Shown here one piece after another: positions 30,616 to 40,249 of a stretch of DNA of 64,000 nt. Origin of the DNA: Sphingobacterium faecale (GTDB lineage: Bacteria; Bacteroidota; Bacteroidia; Sphingobacteriales; Sphingobacteriaceae). The notes under the pieces were generated by a model that saw nothing but the letters and a program-made list of their open reading frames with translations, had not been told where the DNA came from and did not search any database. The stretch's first letter is position 1; every line of letters begins with the position of its first letter. The translations under genes were made by a program, and so were the position numbers. The stretch is from positions 62,001 to 126,000 of the forward strand of contig NZ_JAERTY010000011.1 in the NCBI RefSeq assembly GCF_016746095.1, written 5' to 3'.

Positions 30616-32877
30616 CTAGGGTCTTGTGTCTTTGGCTTGTCCAAACTTCTTATTGGGCTTTGCACCCATTTCAAATTCTAGTTTTCCACCGCCCATAATA
30701 TGGGTGTGGGTGATGTAGCTTTTTTGATAGGGTTTGCCGTTCCATGTGATGCGTTGGATATAGATATTGTTTTTTTCTTGATTTTTCACGGTTATTTCAA
30801 AAGATTTACCGTTAGACAGTGCTATCTTTGCCGATTTCATCAGAGGGGTGCCGAATATATATTTACCATCCATGGGATTTGCAGGATAGATCCCCATAGA
30901 CGAAAATACATACCATGCGCTCATTTGTCCCGCATCGTCGTTGCCGCAGAGCCCATTGGGGGCGTCGGTATAATATTTTGTCATCGCTTTATGGGCGAGC
31001 TCTGCACTTTTCCATTGTTGACCGACATAGGTGTATAGGTAAGGGACATGGTGGTTGGGTTCGTTGCCTTGGGCGTATTGACCTATCATGCCGGAAATAT
31101 CTGGAGAAGCATCATCGAGTATTTCTGGGAGTTGGATGAACTCATCGAGTTTGGCTATAAATTTTTGCTCGCCTCCCAAAAGGTTTATCAACCCCTGCAC
31201 ATCGTGCGGTACCAGCCAGGTGTATTGCCAGGCATTGCCTTCACAATAATCATTTTCTCTATGTTTGGCCATAAGGGGATCAAAAGGCCTTCTGAAATTA
31301 CCATTGGCGTGGCGGCCTACAAAGTGGCCTACTTCTTTGTCGAAGTATTTTTCATATAGCTTATAACGCTGTTCAAAATATTGGGCGTCTTCCTCTTTAT
31401 TAAGGTATTTGGCCATTTTGTAAGCTCCAAAATCAGCAATAGCATATTCTAAAGCCCAAGCTACCGATTCGTGATCCATGCTGTCAATCGGTATGTAGCT
31501 GAGCTCCCGAACGAATCGAAGGCCATTGTCATAGCCCATCGCAGTTGTTTTTACGGCCTCAAATGCGAGCTCATGGTCTGCTTTGTCGATAAATCCTTTC
31601 AATAGTGCATCTGCAATAACTGGGATGGCAGGAAGACCCACCATGGTATTGGTTTCATTGCCCCAGAGGTGCCATACCGGTAGTTTGCCCTGTTGCTGAT
31701 ATATTTTTAGCATCGTCTTGATATAATCTTTGTTCTTTTTGTCTTCTAGGACTGTCATCAAGGGATGTAATCCGCGATAGGTATCCCATAGTGAAAAAAG
31801 GGTGTAGTTCTCAAAGTTTTCCTGACGGTGTATCTGTTTGTCGGTGCCCATATAGTCCCCGTTGGCATCATTGAAAATAGTTGGTGCAAAATAGGAATGA
31901 TATAGAGCAGTGTAGAAAATGGTTTTTGATCTTTGGTCTGCATCATAATCAATTTTTCCGAGTACGTCATTCCATTTTCTAGTGGCAGTTGTCTTGGCTT
32001 GCTCAAAGTTCCAGTTCGGTATCTCCTGTTGTATATTGTCTAGCGCATTTTCAAAGCTGACAGGCGATAAGCCTACTTTAAGTTCTACGGGAGTGTCAGC
32101 GTGTATGTCAATGAGTGCTTTGATGTGCGCTCCTTTGACAACAAGGTAGCCATTAAGCTTTTCGTTACCATTATAGAATTGTATGTTGCGTAACGAGGTG
32201 GAGGATTTGATGGCAAAATAAATCTTTTGGTCATCTGCCCAACCTTTAGAAAAACGGTAGCCTACCAGTGTGTGGTCATCCGCCAGCTTGAGGTAGGTGT
32301 CAGTGGCTTTGTCCCAATTCATCTGAAAACCGAGGTCAATCAATAGGTGAGGCGTATTTTTATTTTGGAAGGTATAACGGTGATAACCTACACGCTCGGA
32401 GCTTGTCATCTCGGCAAGTATACCATAATCTTCAAGCAATACTTTGTAATAGCCTGGGCGAACGGTTTCATTAGCCTTGCTGATGGTTGAGCCATAGCCT
32501 TGATCCATTTTGCCAAACGGGGCTGGTGAAAGGTGGTGGTGGCCTGTAGCTGGCAGTATCAATATGTCATTGAGATCGCCTATTCCAGTCCCGCTAAGGT
32601 GTGTGTGGGTAAAGCCTAGTATTTCCTCGCTTTTGTAGTTGTAGCCACTGCACCAATCCCAGCCGTTATATTTGTCCCAGGTCTGGGCAATCTGGCTTGG
32701 GCCGAGTTGAACCGCACCAGAAGGTACGTTGGCGCCGACGAAGACATGCCCATGTTCTGCAGAACCGATATAGGGATCTACATACTGCGTGTAGTCTTTT
32801 TTTTGAGCATTGCTTACTCCGATTTCTGCGAGTAATATCGCAGCTATTAAATAAGCTTTTAGTGGAAAGGTTATCAT
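30616..32877 (-). CDS. GH92 alpha-mannosidase, exported
   Basis: Glycoside hydrolase family 92 enzymes are calcium-dependent exo-alpha-mannosidases. From the ATG at 32877 there is a signal peptide (LIAAILLAEIGVSNAQ), then YTQYVDPYIGSAEHGHVF, the WDTYRGLHP segment, GNEPNHHVPYLY with the expected catalytic acid region and CGNDDAGQMSAWYVFSSMG with the acidic base pair. The 753 residues are the normal length. It is likely periplasmic and may trim alpha-mannosides from glycoproteins or yeast glycans. It stands without SusCD genes and is divergent from a LacI-type regulator, which probably controls it. Confidence 0.92.
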   Translation of the reverse strand: MITFPLKAYLIAAILLAEIGVSNAQKKDYTQYVDPYIGSAEHGHVFVGANVPSGAVQLGPSQIAQTWDKYNGWDWCSGYNYKSEEILGFTHTHLSGTGIGDLNDILILPATGHHHLSPAPFGKMDQGYGSTISKANETVRPGYYKVLLEDYGILAEMTSSERVGYHRYTFQNKNTPHLLIDLGFQMNWDKATDTYLKLADDHTLVGYRFSKGWADDQKIYFAIKSSTSLRNIQFYNGNEKLNGYLVVKGAHIKALIDIHADTPVELKVGLSPVSFENALDNIQQEIPNWNFEQAKTTATRKWNDVLGKIDYDADQRSKTIFYTALYHSYFAPTIFNDANGDYMGTDKQIHRQENFENYTLFSLWDTYRGLHPLMTVLEDKKNKDYIKTMLKIYQQQGKLPVWHLWGNETNTMVGLPAIPVIADALLKGFIDKADHELAFEAVKTTAMGYDNGLRFVRELSYIPIDSMDHESVAWALEYAIADFGAYKMAKYLNKEEDAQYFEQRYKLYEKYFDKEVGHFVGRHANGNFRRPFDPLMAKHRENDYCEGNAWQYTWLVPHDVQGLINLLGGEQKFIAKLDEFIQLPEILDDASPDISGMIGQYAQGNEPNHHVPYLYTYVGQQWKSAELAHKAMTKYYTDAPNGLCGNDDAGQMSAWYVFSSMGIYPANPMDGKYIFGTPLMKSAKIALSNGKSFEITVKNQEKNNIYIQRITWNGKPYQKSYITHTHIMGGGKLEFEMGAKPNKKFGQAKDTRP

Positions 32878-32921
32878 AAGCTTAGTGTGTGATAGTGTTA
32901 TTGTTTTGTGAAGATAAAACC

Positions 32922-32955
32922 TTTTAGCAAACATTTGGCTATTTGCTTGCTAAAA
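32922..32955. promoter_or_regulatory. Putative LacI-type operator between GH92 and lacI-like gene
   Basis: TTTTAGCAA (32922-32930) and TTGCTAAAA (32947-32955) are perfect inverted arms. Nested inside is an imperfect dyad around AGCAAACATTTGGCT, resembling the CAAA-centred operators of LacI-family regulators. The position between two divergent genes suits joint control by the adjacent regulator. Confidence 0.55.
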
Positions 32956-32983
32956 TTTTGTAATATTTTAGTAGTTTAGGCAG

Positions 32984-33970
32984 ATGAAGAAGCGACTTTC
33001 TATTTCCGATATTGCCAAGAACCTAGGTATTTCTGTTACTACGGTGTCTTTTATTCTGAATGGTAAAGCTAAGGAGAAGCGTATAAGTGAAGCCCAAACC
33101 AAAAAAGTATTGGATTATGTGGATAAGGTGGGGTATAAGCCCAACCAATTAGCTAAGAGTTTACGGACGGGCAAATCGAAAACTCTAGGTTTGTTGGTCG
33201 AGGATATTTCTAATTCGTTCTTTGCAAATATTGCCGATCAGATTGAGAAGTTTGCCTATGATTTTGGATACCATATTGTTTACTGTAGTATGAACAATGA
33301 CGTAAATCGGGCGAAGGAGCTGATACAGTTGTTTTATGACCGACAGATTGACGGGTTTATCATTGCTCCAACAGAAGGGCTAACAGAGGTCATTCAGCGA
33401 CTGCTTAAGAATAATGTCCCTGTGGTTCTGTTTGATCGACATTTGGAGGACTTGGATACGAACTATGTGATTTCAGAAAATCATAAGGGGTCTTACGAAG
33501 GAACTCGTTTTTTGTTAGAAGAAAAGAAAGCCGCTCGTGTCGGTATGGTCACTATCGATTCCAATCAGTTGCAGATGCGGGGAAGGATGGAAGGTTATAA
33601 GGAGGCTGTGTGCGGATTGGAAAAGAAGATGTTGGTGGAGAAGATTGTTCGGGAGCAGCCTGAAGAGGATACCATTCAGCAGATTCGGGCGTTTATAGCG
33701 GAAAACCAATTGGATGGCGTGTTGTTTGCGACTAATTATTTGGCGCTATCTGGTTTAAAAGCCATTAAACGCTACAATCTACCGATAGAGAAATTGGTCT
33801 CTTTTGATGAGAACGCGTTGTTTTCATTGGTTGAACCAGCGGTAAGTGCTATATCTCAGAATATTCCTGTAATAGCTCGTCAGGTGGTCGATATATTGAT
33901 TAATGAGATAAACGGTAAGAGTGACGGATTGGTGCAGGTTGTTGTGCCTTGTGAAGTTATTATTCGGTAG
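32984..33970 (+). CDS. LacI-family transcriptional regulator
   Basis: A 328-residue regulator: an N-terminal helix-turn-helix and hinge (SISDIAKNLGISVTTVSFIL, VGYKPNQLAKSLRTGKSKTL) followed by a periplasmic-binding-protein-like sugar domain (LGLLVEDISNSFFANIADQI, DGFIIAPTEGL). The ligand is unknown. It is divergent from the GH92 mannosidase gene over 106 bases, so a mannose-containing sugar is the natural guess, and it probably also regulates itself. Confidence 0.9.
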   Translation: MKKRLSISDIAKNLGISVTTVSFILNGKAKEKRISEAQTKKVLDYVDKVGYKPNQLAKSLRTGKSKTLGLLVEDISNSFFANIADQIEKFAYDFGYHIVYCSMNNDVNRAKELIQLFYDRQIDGFIIAPTEGLTEVIQRLLKNNVPVVLFDRHLEDLDTNYVISENHKGSYEGTRFLLEEKKAARVGMVTIDSNQLQMRGRMEGYKEAVCGLEKKMLVEKIVREQPEEDTIQQIRAFIAENQLDGVLFATNYLALSGLKAIKRYNLPIEKLVSFDENALFSLVEPAVSAISQNIPVIARQVVDILINEINGKSDGLVQVVVPCEVIIR

Positions 33971-34264
33971 TGTAATGCAATACTGGGAGAGAAAAGACTT
34001 AGATTGTTTTTTTTAGTAAAAAAAGGAAGTTATCCTCCTAAAACTAAGCCTGAATAGCTTTGATTTTGTATAATTATGGACAGAAATACGAAGTTACTTC
34101 TTTCGTTTTTATCCGTAAATGATTTTTTCCACAGAAATTAATTCTTCTTATCACTTAATTTCAAAATCAGATTTTTTCGATTTGATTTTTACAGTCCAAA
34201 ACTTTGTTTTTAGTAGTGCTAGGCTGTTTTTATTCCAAGTATGCGTTTTATTTAGAATGGTTTT
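33971..34264. other. Intergenic stretch without a recognised gene
   Basis: AT-rich sequence between the LacI-type gene and the act control region. I see no gene, RNA or convincing terminator. A weak hairpin is formed by the T and A runs near 34008-34027. Confidence 0.5.
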
Positions 34265-34321
34265 AAATTGACAATTTGCGTCATTAAATTGTCAGGGATT
34301 GTTTATAAAGTCATACTTTTG
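34265..34321 (+). promoter_or_regulatory. act-cox operon promoter with overlapping inverted repeats
   Basis: The -7 box TACTTTTG (34314-34321) matches TAnnTTTG, with TTG at 34289-34291 giving a 22-base spacer. Two dyads overlap the -33 region: AAATTG-A-CAATTT (34265-34277), and TGACAATTT (34269-34277) facing AAATTGTCA (34286-34294) across 8 bases. These look like a repressor or activator site for the respiratory cluster. Confidence 0.65.
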
Positions 34322-34405
34322 TGCATTGTTTGGTAGGACTGTGTACTCCAGCAATAGAGTAAAGTAATTTTTATATTCATAAATAAATAGTATAAAGTGC
34401 TAAAT

Positions 34406-35689
34406 ATGAGAAATATCTCATCCGTATTGGGAAGACTTGCGAAGTCAATATCGATCAGTTTGGTATTGTTATTTGCCGTTACAATGACATCAAACGCGCA
34501 GGATGCAAAAGAAGGGGCTGCGTTATTTAAGGCGAACTGTAGTTCTTGTCACAAGATTGATAAGAAGTTTACGGGGCCAGCATTGGCTGGTATGTCCGAA
34601 CGCCACGATGAAGAATGGTTGGTGAAGTGGATTAAGAACTCGGGAGCAATGATTGCTGCTGGGGATCCTATGGCTAAGCAGATCTTTGAAGAGTACAATA
34701 AAGTAGCGATGCCTGCTTTTACACAGTTTTCGGATGATCAGATCAAGGGAATTATTGCGTTTGTGAAAGAAGAGGAAGCGCGCTTGGCTGCTGGGCCAGC
34801 TGATGGCGGAGCTACAGGTGGTGCTGCTGCAACTAATGATGCTAATAATTTTATGATTATTGGTATGGCGGCTATCTTCTTATTAGCGATAGGGGTAATC
34901 GTGATCTTGAGTCGTGTTACTAAAACATTAGAGAAGGTTATTGCTAATAATCAGGCTGCTGTTGAGGCTGCTCGTGTACGTAATGAATCAGTAGAGGAGA
35001 CTGGTAAGGTTAAGTTTGCTCAGAAGTTCTTGAAAAACAAGAAACTTGTTGGTTTTGCAGCCTTAATGGTTGTAGGATTGCTGGCTGTGTTGGGGTGGCA
35101 GACGATGTGGAATGTTGGTGTGCATCAGGGATATAAGCCGGTACAGCCGATCAAGTTTTCTCACCAAATACATGCTGGTGTTAACCAAATTGAATGTCAG
35201 TACTGTCATGGTGGTGCTTATAAGTCTAAAAATGCATCTATTCCATCTGCCAATGTTTGTATGAACTGTCACAATACAATCACGGCTTCAGACCATTACA
35301 ATGGCGAGACGTCTCCAGAGATTTTGAAGTTGTATCGTGCGGTAGATTGGGATCCGGATACACGTACTTACGGTGATAATCCTCGTCCGATCGAGTGGGT
35401 TAGAATTCATAACTTGCCAGATTTTGCTTACTTTAACCACTCGCAACACGTTTCTGTTGCAGGTATTGAGTGTCAGACCTGTCACGGTCCTATCGAGACG
35501 ATGGAAGAAGTGTATCAGTATTCGCCTTTGACCATGAAATGGTGTGTGGACTGTCATAAGACGACAGAGGTGAATGCCGATAATAAGTACTACGATCAGT
35601 TGATCGAGGCACATGAGAAATTGAAGAAGGGTGAGAAGATGACTGCAGCAATGATCGGTGGTCTAGAGTGTGGTAAGTGTCACTATTAA
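34406..35689 (+). CDS. actA: ActA, multiheme cytochrome c of alternative complex III, fused to a monoheme domain
   Basis: Alternative complex III oxidises menaquinol and passes electrons to cytochrome c or directly to an oxidase. From the ATG at 34406 there is a signal peptide, a class I cytochrome c domain with CSSCH and a Met ligand candidate (AMPAF), a Gly/Ala linker, a transmembrane span, a second span, then CQYCH, CMNCH, CQTCH, CVDCH and CGKCH. That is six CxxCH motifs in one 427-residue chain; the characterised ActA is pentaheme, so the N-terminal domain adds one. It opens the act-cox cluster. Confidence 0.9.
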   Translation: MRNISSVLGRLAKSISISLVLLFAVTMTSNAQDAKEGAALFKANCSSCHKIDKKFTGPALAGMSERHDEEWLVKWIKNSGAMIAAGDPMAKQIFEEYNKVAMPAFTQFSDDQIKGIIAFVKEEEARLAAGPADGGATGGAAATNDANNFMIIGMAAIFLLAIGVIVILSRVTKTLEKVIANNQAAVEAARVRNESVEETGKVKFAQKFLKNKKLVGFAALMVVGLLAVLGWQTMWNVGVHQGYKPVQPIKFSHQIHAGVNQIECQYCHGGAYKSKNASIPSANVCMNCHNTITASDHYNGETSPEILKLYRAVDWDPDTRTYGDNPRPIEWVRIHNLPDFAYFNHSQHVSVAGIECQTCHGPIETMEEVYQYSPLTMKWCVDCHKTTEVNADNKYYDQLIEAHEKLKKGEKMTAAMIGGLECGKCHY

Positions 35690-35727
35690 TAATTAAATCG
35701 AAAAACGCAATCTTATATACAGCTTAA

Positions 35728-38700
35728 ATGGATAGCAATAAAAAATATTGGAAGGGTTTAGAAGAATTGAATCAAACGCCTGCTTTTGTTGAAAACAACA
35801 AGGGGGAGTTTGCTGAGCCTATTCCTGTAGAAGATGTATTAAATGAAGCAGGTTTAAGTACAAGAACTCCACGTCGTGATTTCTTGAAAGCTTTAGGGTT
35901 TGGTTTGGGCGCTGTTACGTTGGCAGCATGTAACCGTACACCGGTTCACAAGGCTGTTCCTTACGTAATCAAGCCAGAGGAGATTACTCCAGGTATTCCA
36001 AACTACTATGCTTCCTCTTTTAATGGGCAGAGTATTTTGGTTAGAACACGTGAGGGGCGTCCTATTTCTGTAGAGGCAAATCCGAATGGTGTTGGTTTGA
36101 ATCAAGGTACGGATGCTAATACGGTGGCTTCTGTTCTTGATTTGTACGATATGTCCAAATTGCAGAACCCACAGATTGGTGGTAAAGATGTAGAATGGTC
36201 TAAGTTAGATGCTACGGTGATCGCAGCATTAACAAAAGCAGCAGCAGCAGGCAAACAGATTACCATTGTCTCTAACACGGTGAATTCACCTTCGACATTG
36301 GCTTCTATCGCTAAATTGTCCGCAAAATATCCTACTGCTAATCATATTCAAGTAGATGCAATATCGTATAGCGGTATTGTTGAAGCAAATAAAAACAATT
36401 TTGGCAAAGCTGTAATTCCAAGTTACAATTTCGGTAATGCTCAGATTGTAGTTTCAGTTGCAGCCGATTTCTTAGGATCTTGGTTAGCAGGTGAAGAGCA
36501 TACACAAGATTATATTAAAAACCGTGACTACAAATCGTTGAAAAACGGTAAGATGTCACGTCATATCCAGTTCGAATCTGGTCTTTCGATGACCGGTTCA
36601 AATGCGGACGTTCGTATCGCTATCAAGCCTTCAGAAGAAGGTGCTGTATTGATTTCATTATACAATGAGATCACAGGACAGTCTGTTGCTGGTGGTACCA
36701 CGAATGCGAAAGCACAAACGGCGATCAAGTTGGCTGCGAAAGAGTTGGTAGCTGCAAAAGGAAAATCTATTGTTGTTGCAGGAGCGAATGATGTGAATGT
36801 GCAGTCGTTAGTGAATGCAATCAATACGCAATTGGGTGCTTATGGTATTATTATCGATTTGGATAATTACTCGAAGCAACACCAAGGTTCAGATGCCGCA
36901 TTCCAACAATTCTTGACAGCTGCAAAAGCTGGACAGGTTGGCGTTGCATTCTTCTTAAACAGCAACCCAGTTTACGATTACTTTAAAGCAGAGGATGTTA
37001 AAGCAGCTATTGCGAAAATAGACTTTACATTGTCGTTTGCTGATCGTGCAGAGGAAACAGCTTCTACATTGAATGCTATCGCACCAGTTCCTACTTATTT
37101 GGAATCATGGGGTGATGCGTCTTCTAAAGAGGGCTTATATACGGTTGTACAGCCGACTATCAATCCGGTATTCAATACAAGACAAGCTGAACAAAGTTTG
37201 TTGGTTTGGGCTGGTGAGACAACAAACATCTACGATTTCGTAAAACAAACTTGGGATACGACTATCTTAGCTGGAACAGGTAAATCATGGAAAGATGTAC
37301 TACAGGTTGGATACATCTATAAAGGAACAAACCAAGGATCGTCTTATTCTGCTAATGTAGATGTGAATGCAGTGTCTTCTGCAATCGTTGCTGATGCTAA
37401 GAAAGTCGCTGGTGAAGTCGAGTTGAAATTGTACGAGTCTACGGTGATGCGCGATGGTCGTTACGCCAACAACGCGTACTTACAAGAATTGCCTGATCCG
37501 GTGTCTAAGGTTACTTGGGATAACTACGCCGCTCTTAACCCTAAATTTGCGGAGCAATTAGGCTTGGGAGAAAATGGTAAAGTAAAAGTTGAAGCTAACG
37601 GTTACAGCCTTGAACTTCCAGTGGTATTACAGCCAGGACAAGCAATGGGTACGGTTTCTGTGGCTTTGGGATACGGTCGTACACATGTTGGTAAAGCGGG
37701 TAATAATGTAGGTCACAATGCTTATCCTTTCGCTGCATTGGTGAATGGTACAGTACAGTTAGCTGCTAAAGCTACCGTAACTAAAGCTTCTGGTACTTAT
37801 GAATTGGCGCAAACACAGACACACCATACGATCGAGGGCCGTAATATTATTCGTGAGACTACTTTTGCGAAGTATTTGAAGGATCCAAACTCAGAGTCTG
37901 GTCGTTTCTCGGATACACACAAAACGTACGATTTGTGGAACAAGTTTGAACAACCAGGCCACAAATGGGTCATGGCTATCGACTTGAACGCATGTACAGG
38001 TTGTGGTTCATGTATCGTAGCGTGTAACGTGGAGAATAACATTCCTGTTGTAGGACGTGACGAGGTTCGTCGTCGTCGTGAAATGCACTGGTTACGTATT
38101 GACCGTTACTACACCATCGAAGATAACGGTACAAAATATACGAAAGAGAAAGAGATTGCTCATATCGATGACTTCGAAAATGTAACGGTTGTTCATCAAC
38201 CTATGTTGTGTCAGCACTGTGAGCATGCACCATGCGAAACGGTATGTCCGGTATTGGCAACAGTACACTCTTCCGAAGGTCTTAACCATATGGCTTACAA
38301 CCGTTGTTTCGGTACGCGTTACTGTGCGAACAACTGTCCATATAAAGTACGTCGTTTCAACTGGTTCAACTACTGGAATGATTCCCGTTTTGACAACTAC
38401 TTAAACAACGAGTTTACACAATTGGTATTGAATCCTGATGTTACGACACGTTCCCGTGGGGTAATGGAAAAATGTTCGATGTGTATCCAACGTATTCAGG
38501 CAGGTAAATTGCAGGCTAAGATGGAGAATCGTAAATTGAAAGATGGCGATGTTAAAATGGCTTGTCAAGCGGCATGTTCAGCTAACGCAATCATCTTCGG
38601 TGATGCTAACGATCCTGAATCTGAAGTGTCAAAAGCATTACGTAACGAACGTGTGTACTACGTCTTAGAAGAAATCAATGTTCAGCCGAACATCGGTTAT

Positions 38701-38733
38701 ATGACTAAGGTAAGAAACACATTTGAAGCATAA
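35728..38733 (+). CDS. actB: ActB, molybdopterin-fold and iron-sulfur subunit of alternative complex III
   Basis: A 1001-residue periplasmic subunit. It begins with a twin-arginine signal (RRDFLKALGFGLGAVTLAAC) whose cysteine suggests lipid anchoring. The central part follows the molybdopterin oxidoreductase fold, though known ActB binds no molybdenum. The C-terminal third is a ferredoxin-type domain: CTGCGSCIVAC, CQHCEHAPCETVCP, CFGTRYCANNCPY and CSMC with CQAAC. This suits three 4Fe-4S clusters and one 3Fe-4S cluster. It carries electrons from the quinol site toward the hemes. Confidence 0.95.
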   Translation: MDSNKKYWKGLEELNQTPAFVENNKGEFAEPIPVEDVLNEAGLSTRTPRRDFLKALGFGLGAVTLAACNRTPVHKAVPYVIKPEEITPGIPNYYASSFNGQSILVRTREGRPISVEANPNGVGLNQGTDANTVASVLDLYDMSKLQNPQIGGKDVEWSKLDATVIAALTKAAAAGKQITIVSNTVNSPSTLASIAKLSAKYPTANHIQVDAISYSGIVEANKNNFGKAVIPSYNFGNAQIVVSVAADFLGSWLAGEEHTQDYIKNRDYKSLKNGKMSRHIQFESGLSMTGSNADVRIAIKPSEEGAVLISLYNEITGQSVAGGTTNAKAQTAIKLAAKELVAAKGKSIVVAGANDVNVQSLVNAINTQLGAYGIIIDLDNYSKQHQGSDAAFQQFLTAAKAGQVGVAFFLNSNPVYDYFKAEDVKAAIAKIDFTLSFADRAEETASTLNAIAPVPTYLESWGDASSKEGLYTVVQPTINPVFNTRQAEQSLLVWAGETTNIYDFVKQTWDTTILAGTGKSWKDVLQVGYIYKGTNQGSSYSANVDVNAVSSAIVADAKKVAGEVELKLYESTVMRDGRYANNAYLQELPDPVSKVTWDNYAALNPKFAEQLGLGENGKVKVEANGYSLELPVVLQPGQAMGTVSVALGYGRTHVGKAGNNVGHNAYPFAALVNGTVQLAAKATVTKASGTYELAQTQTHHTIEGRNIIRETTFAKYLKDPNSESGRFSDTHKTYDLWNKFEQPGHKWVMAIDLNACTGCGSCIVACNVENNIPVVGRDEVRRRREMHWLRIDRYYTIEDNGTKYTKEKEIAHIDDFENVTVVHQPMLCQHCEHAPCETVCPVLATVHSSEGLNHMAYNRCFGTRYCANNCPYKVRRFNWFNYWNDSRFDNYLNNEFTQLVLNPDVTTRSRGVMEKCSMCIQRIQAGKLQAKMENRKLKDGDVKMACQAACSANAIIFGDANDPESEVSKALRNERVYYVLEEINVQPNIGYMTKVRNTFEA

Positions 38734-38762
38734 TTTTATTCTATATCTGAAATAAAACAACT

Positions 38763-40244
38763 ATGTCATCGCATAACGAATCAATATTAAGAGAACCATT
38801 AATGACCGGTAAGGGCATCACTTACGCACAAGTGACTGATGATATCCTTTTACCGGTTGAGAATAAGCCAAACAAAGCTTGGTGGATAGGATTTATCGTA
38901 GCCGTGTGTGGAGCTATGTTATGGGTCGTAAGTGTTGGATACACGTTTTGGACGGGTATCGGTGCTTGGGGTCTGAATAAAACTGTGGGGTGGGCTTGGG
39001 ATATCACCGACTTTGTGTGGTGGGTAGGTATCGGGCACGCCGGAACGCTGATTTCAGCGGTATTATTAATTTTCCGTCAGAACTGGCGGAACTCGATTAA
39101 CCGTTCGGCAGAGGCGATGACGATCTTCGCCGTTATCTGTGCCGCAACTTATGTTGTAGCGCATATGGGACGCCCTTGGTTAGCGTACTGGATTTTCCCA
39201 CTTCCTAACCAGTTCGGTTCACTGTGGGTAAACTTTAACTCGCCGTTGGTATGGGATGCGTTTGCGATCTCTACATACTTTACGGTATCCTTAGTGTTCT
39301 GGTACTGTGGATTGTTACCGGATATCGCTACAGTACGTGACCGTGCGGAAGGGTTGAGAAAGAAAATTTACTCTGTTCTTTCCTTCGGATGGAATGGATC
39401 TGTAAAATCGTGGCAACGTTTTGAGATCGTATCACTGATCTTAGCTGGTATTTCTACACCACTGGTACTTTCGGTACACACGATTGTATCCATGGACTTT
39501 GCAACATCTGTTATTCCAGGATGGCATACAACGATTTTCCCTCCGTACTTCGTAGCGGGAGCGATTTTCTCTGGTTTTGCGATGGTACAGACATTATTGT
39601 TGATCCTTCGTAAAGTCATGAACTTTGAGCATTACATCACCATGTTCCATATCGAAGCGATGAACAAGATCATTATGGTGACGGGTTCTATCGTTGGTGT
39701 AGCGTATCTAACGGAGTTGTTTATTGCATGGTACTCAGGTTCTGAATATGAGATGTACGCTTTTGCTAACCGTATTGCGGGACCGTATGCTTGGGCATAT
39801 TGGGCGATGATGACCTGTAACGTGATCTCTCCGCAGTTGTTCTGGTTCAAGAAGATCCGTACAAGTATTCCTATCTCTTGGGTATTGTCTATTATCGTAA
39901 ATATTGGTATGTGGTTCGAACGTTTCGTAATTATTGTTACATCGTTGCACCGCGATTACCTACCTTCTTCATGGGCAATGTTCTACCCAACCTGGGTTGA
40001 CGTTGGTATCTTTGTAGGTTCGATCGGATTGTTCTTTACTTTGTTCCTATTGTTCTTACGTTTCTTACCAGGTATAGCAATAGCCGAAGTGAAATTATTG
40101 TTGAAGAGCTCTAGTTTGCAACATAAAACTAAGCTTGTTCAAGAAGGGGCATTCCCTGATGATCAAGTGGAGTTCTTTAGAGAATCAATGAAGAAATATG
40201 ACTCTGTAACAGAGGAAGAAATTAACGCATTACGTAAAAAATAA
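38763..40244 (+). CDS. actC: ActC, NrfD-like quinol-binding membrane subunit
   Basis: A 493-residue polytopic protein of the NrfD/PsrC family with about ten membrane spans, from ITDFVWWVGIGHAGTLISAV through GLFFTLFLLFLRFLPGIA. It is the main candidate for the menaquinol site. Conserved residues include the GHAGTLIS loop and HREYLP-like HRDYLPSS near the C-terminal half. It lies 29 bases after actB and six before actD. Confidence 0.94.
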   Translation: MSSHNESILREPLMTGKGITYAQVTDDILLPVENKPNKAWWIGFIVAVCGAMLWVVSVGYTFWTGIGAWGLNKTVGWAWDITDFVWWVGIGHAGTLISAVLLIFRQNWRNSINRSAEAMTIFAVICAATYVVAHMGRPWLAYWIFPLPNQFGSLWVNFNSPLVWDAFAISTYFTVSLVFWYCGLLPDIATVRDRAEGLRKKIYSVLSFGWNGSVKSWQRFEIVSLILAGISTPLVLSVHTIVSMDFATSVIPGWHTTIFPPYFVAGAIFSGFAMVQTLLLILRKVMNFEHYITMFHIEAMNKIIMVTGSIVGVAYLTELFIAWYSGSEYEMYAFANRIAGPYAWAYWAMMTCNVISPQLFWFKKIRTSIPISWVLSIIVNIGMWFERFVIIVTSLHRDYLPSSWAMFYPTWVDVGIFVGSIGLFFTLFLLFLRFLPGIAIAEVKLLLKSSSLQHKTKLVQEGAFPDDQVEFFRESMKKYDSVTEEEINALRKK

Positions 40245-40249
40245 TAGCA

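Noticed and set aside
33990..34050. Terminator after the LacI-type gene
   Set aside because: The T and A runs can pair, but no GC stem is present, so support is too weak.
39368..39950. Minus-strand open frames inside actC
   Set aside because: They lie wholly within a clearly coding gene on the other strand and show no family signature.
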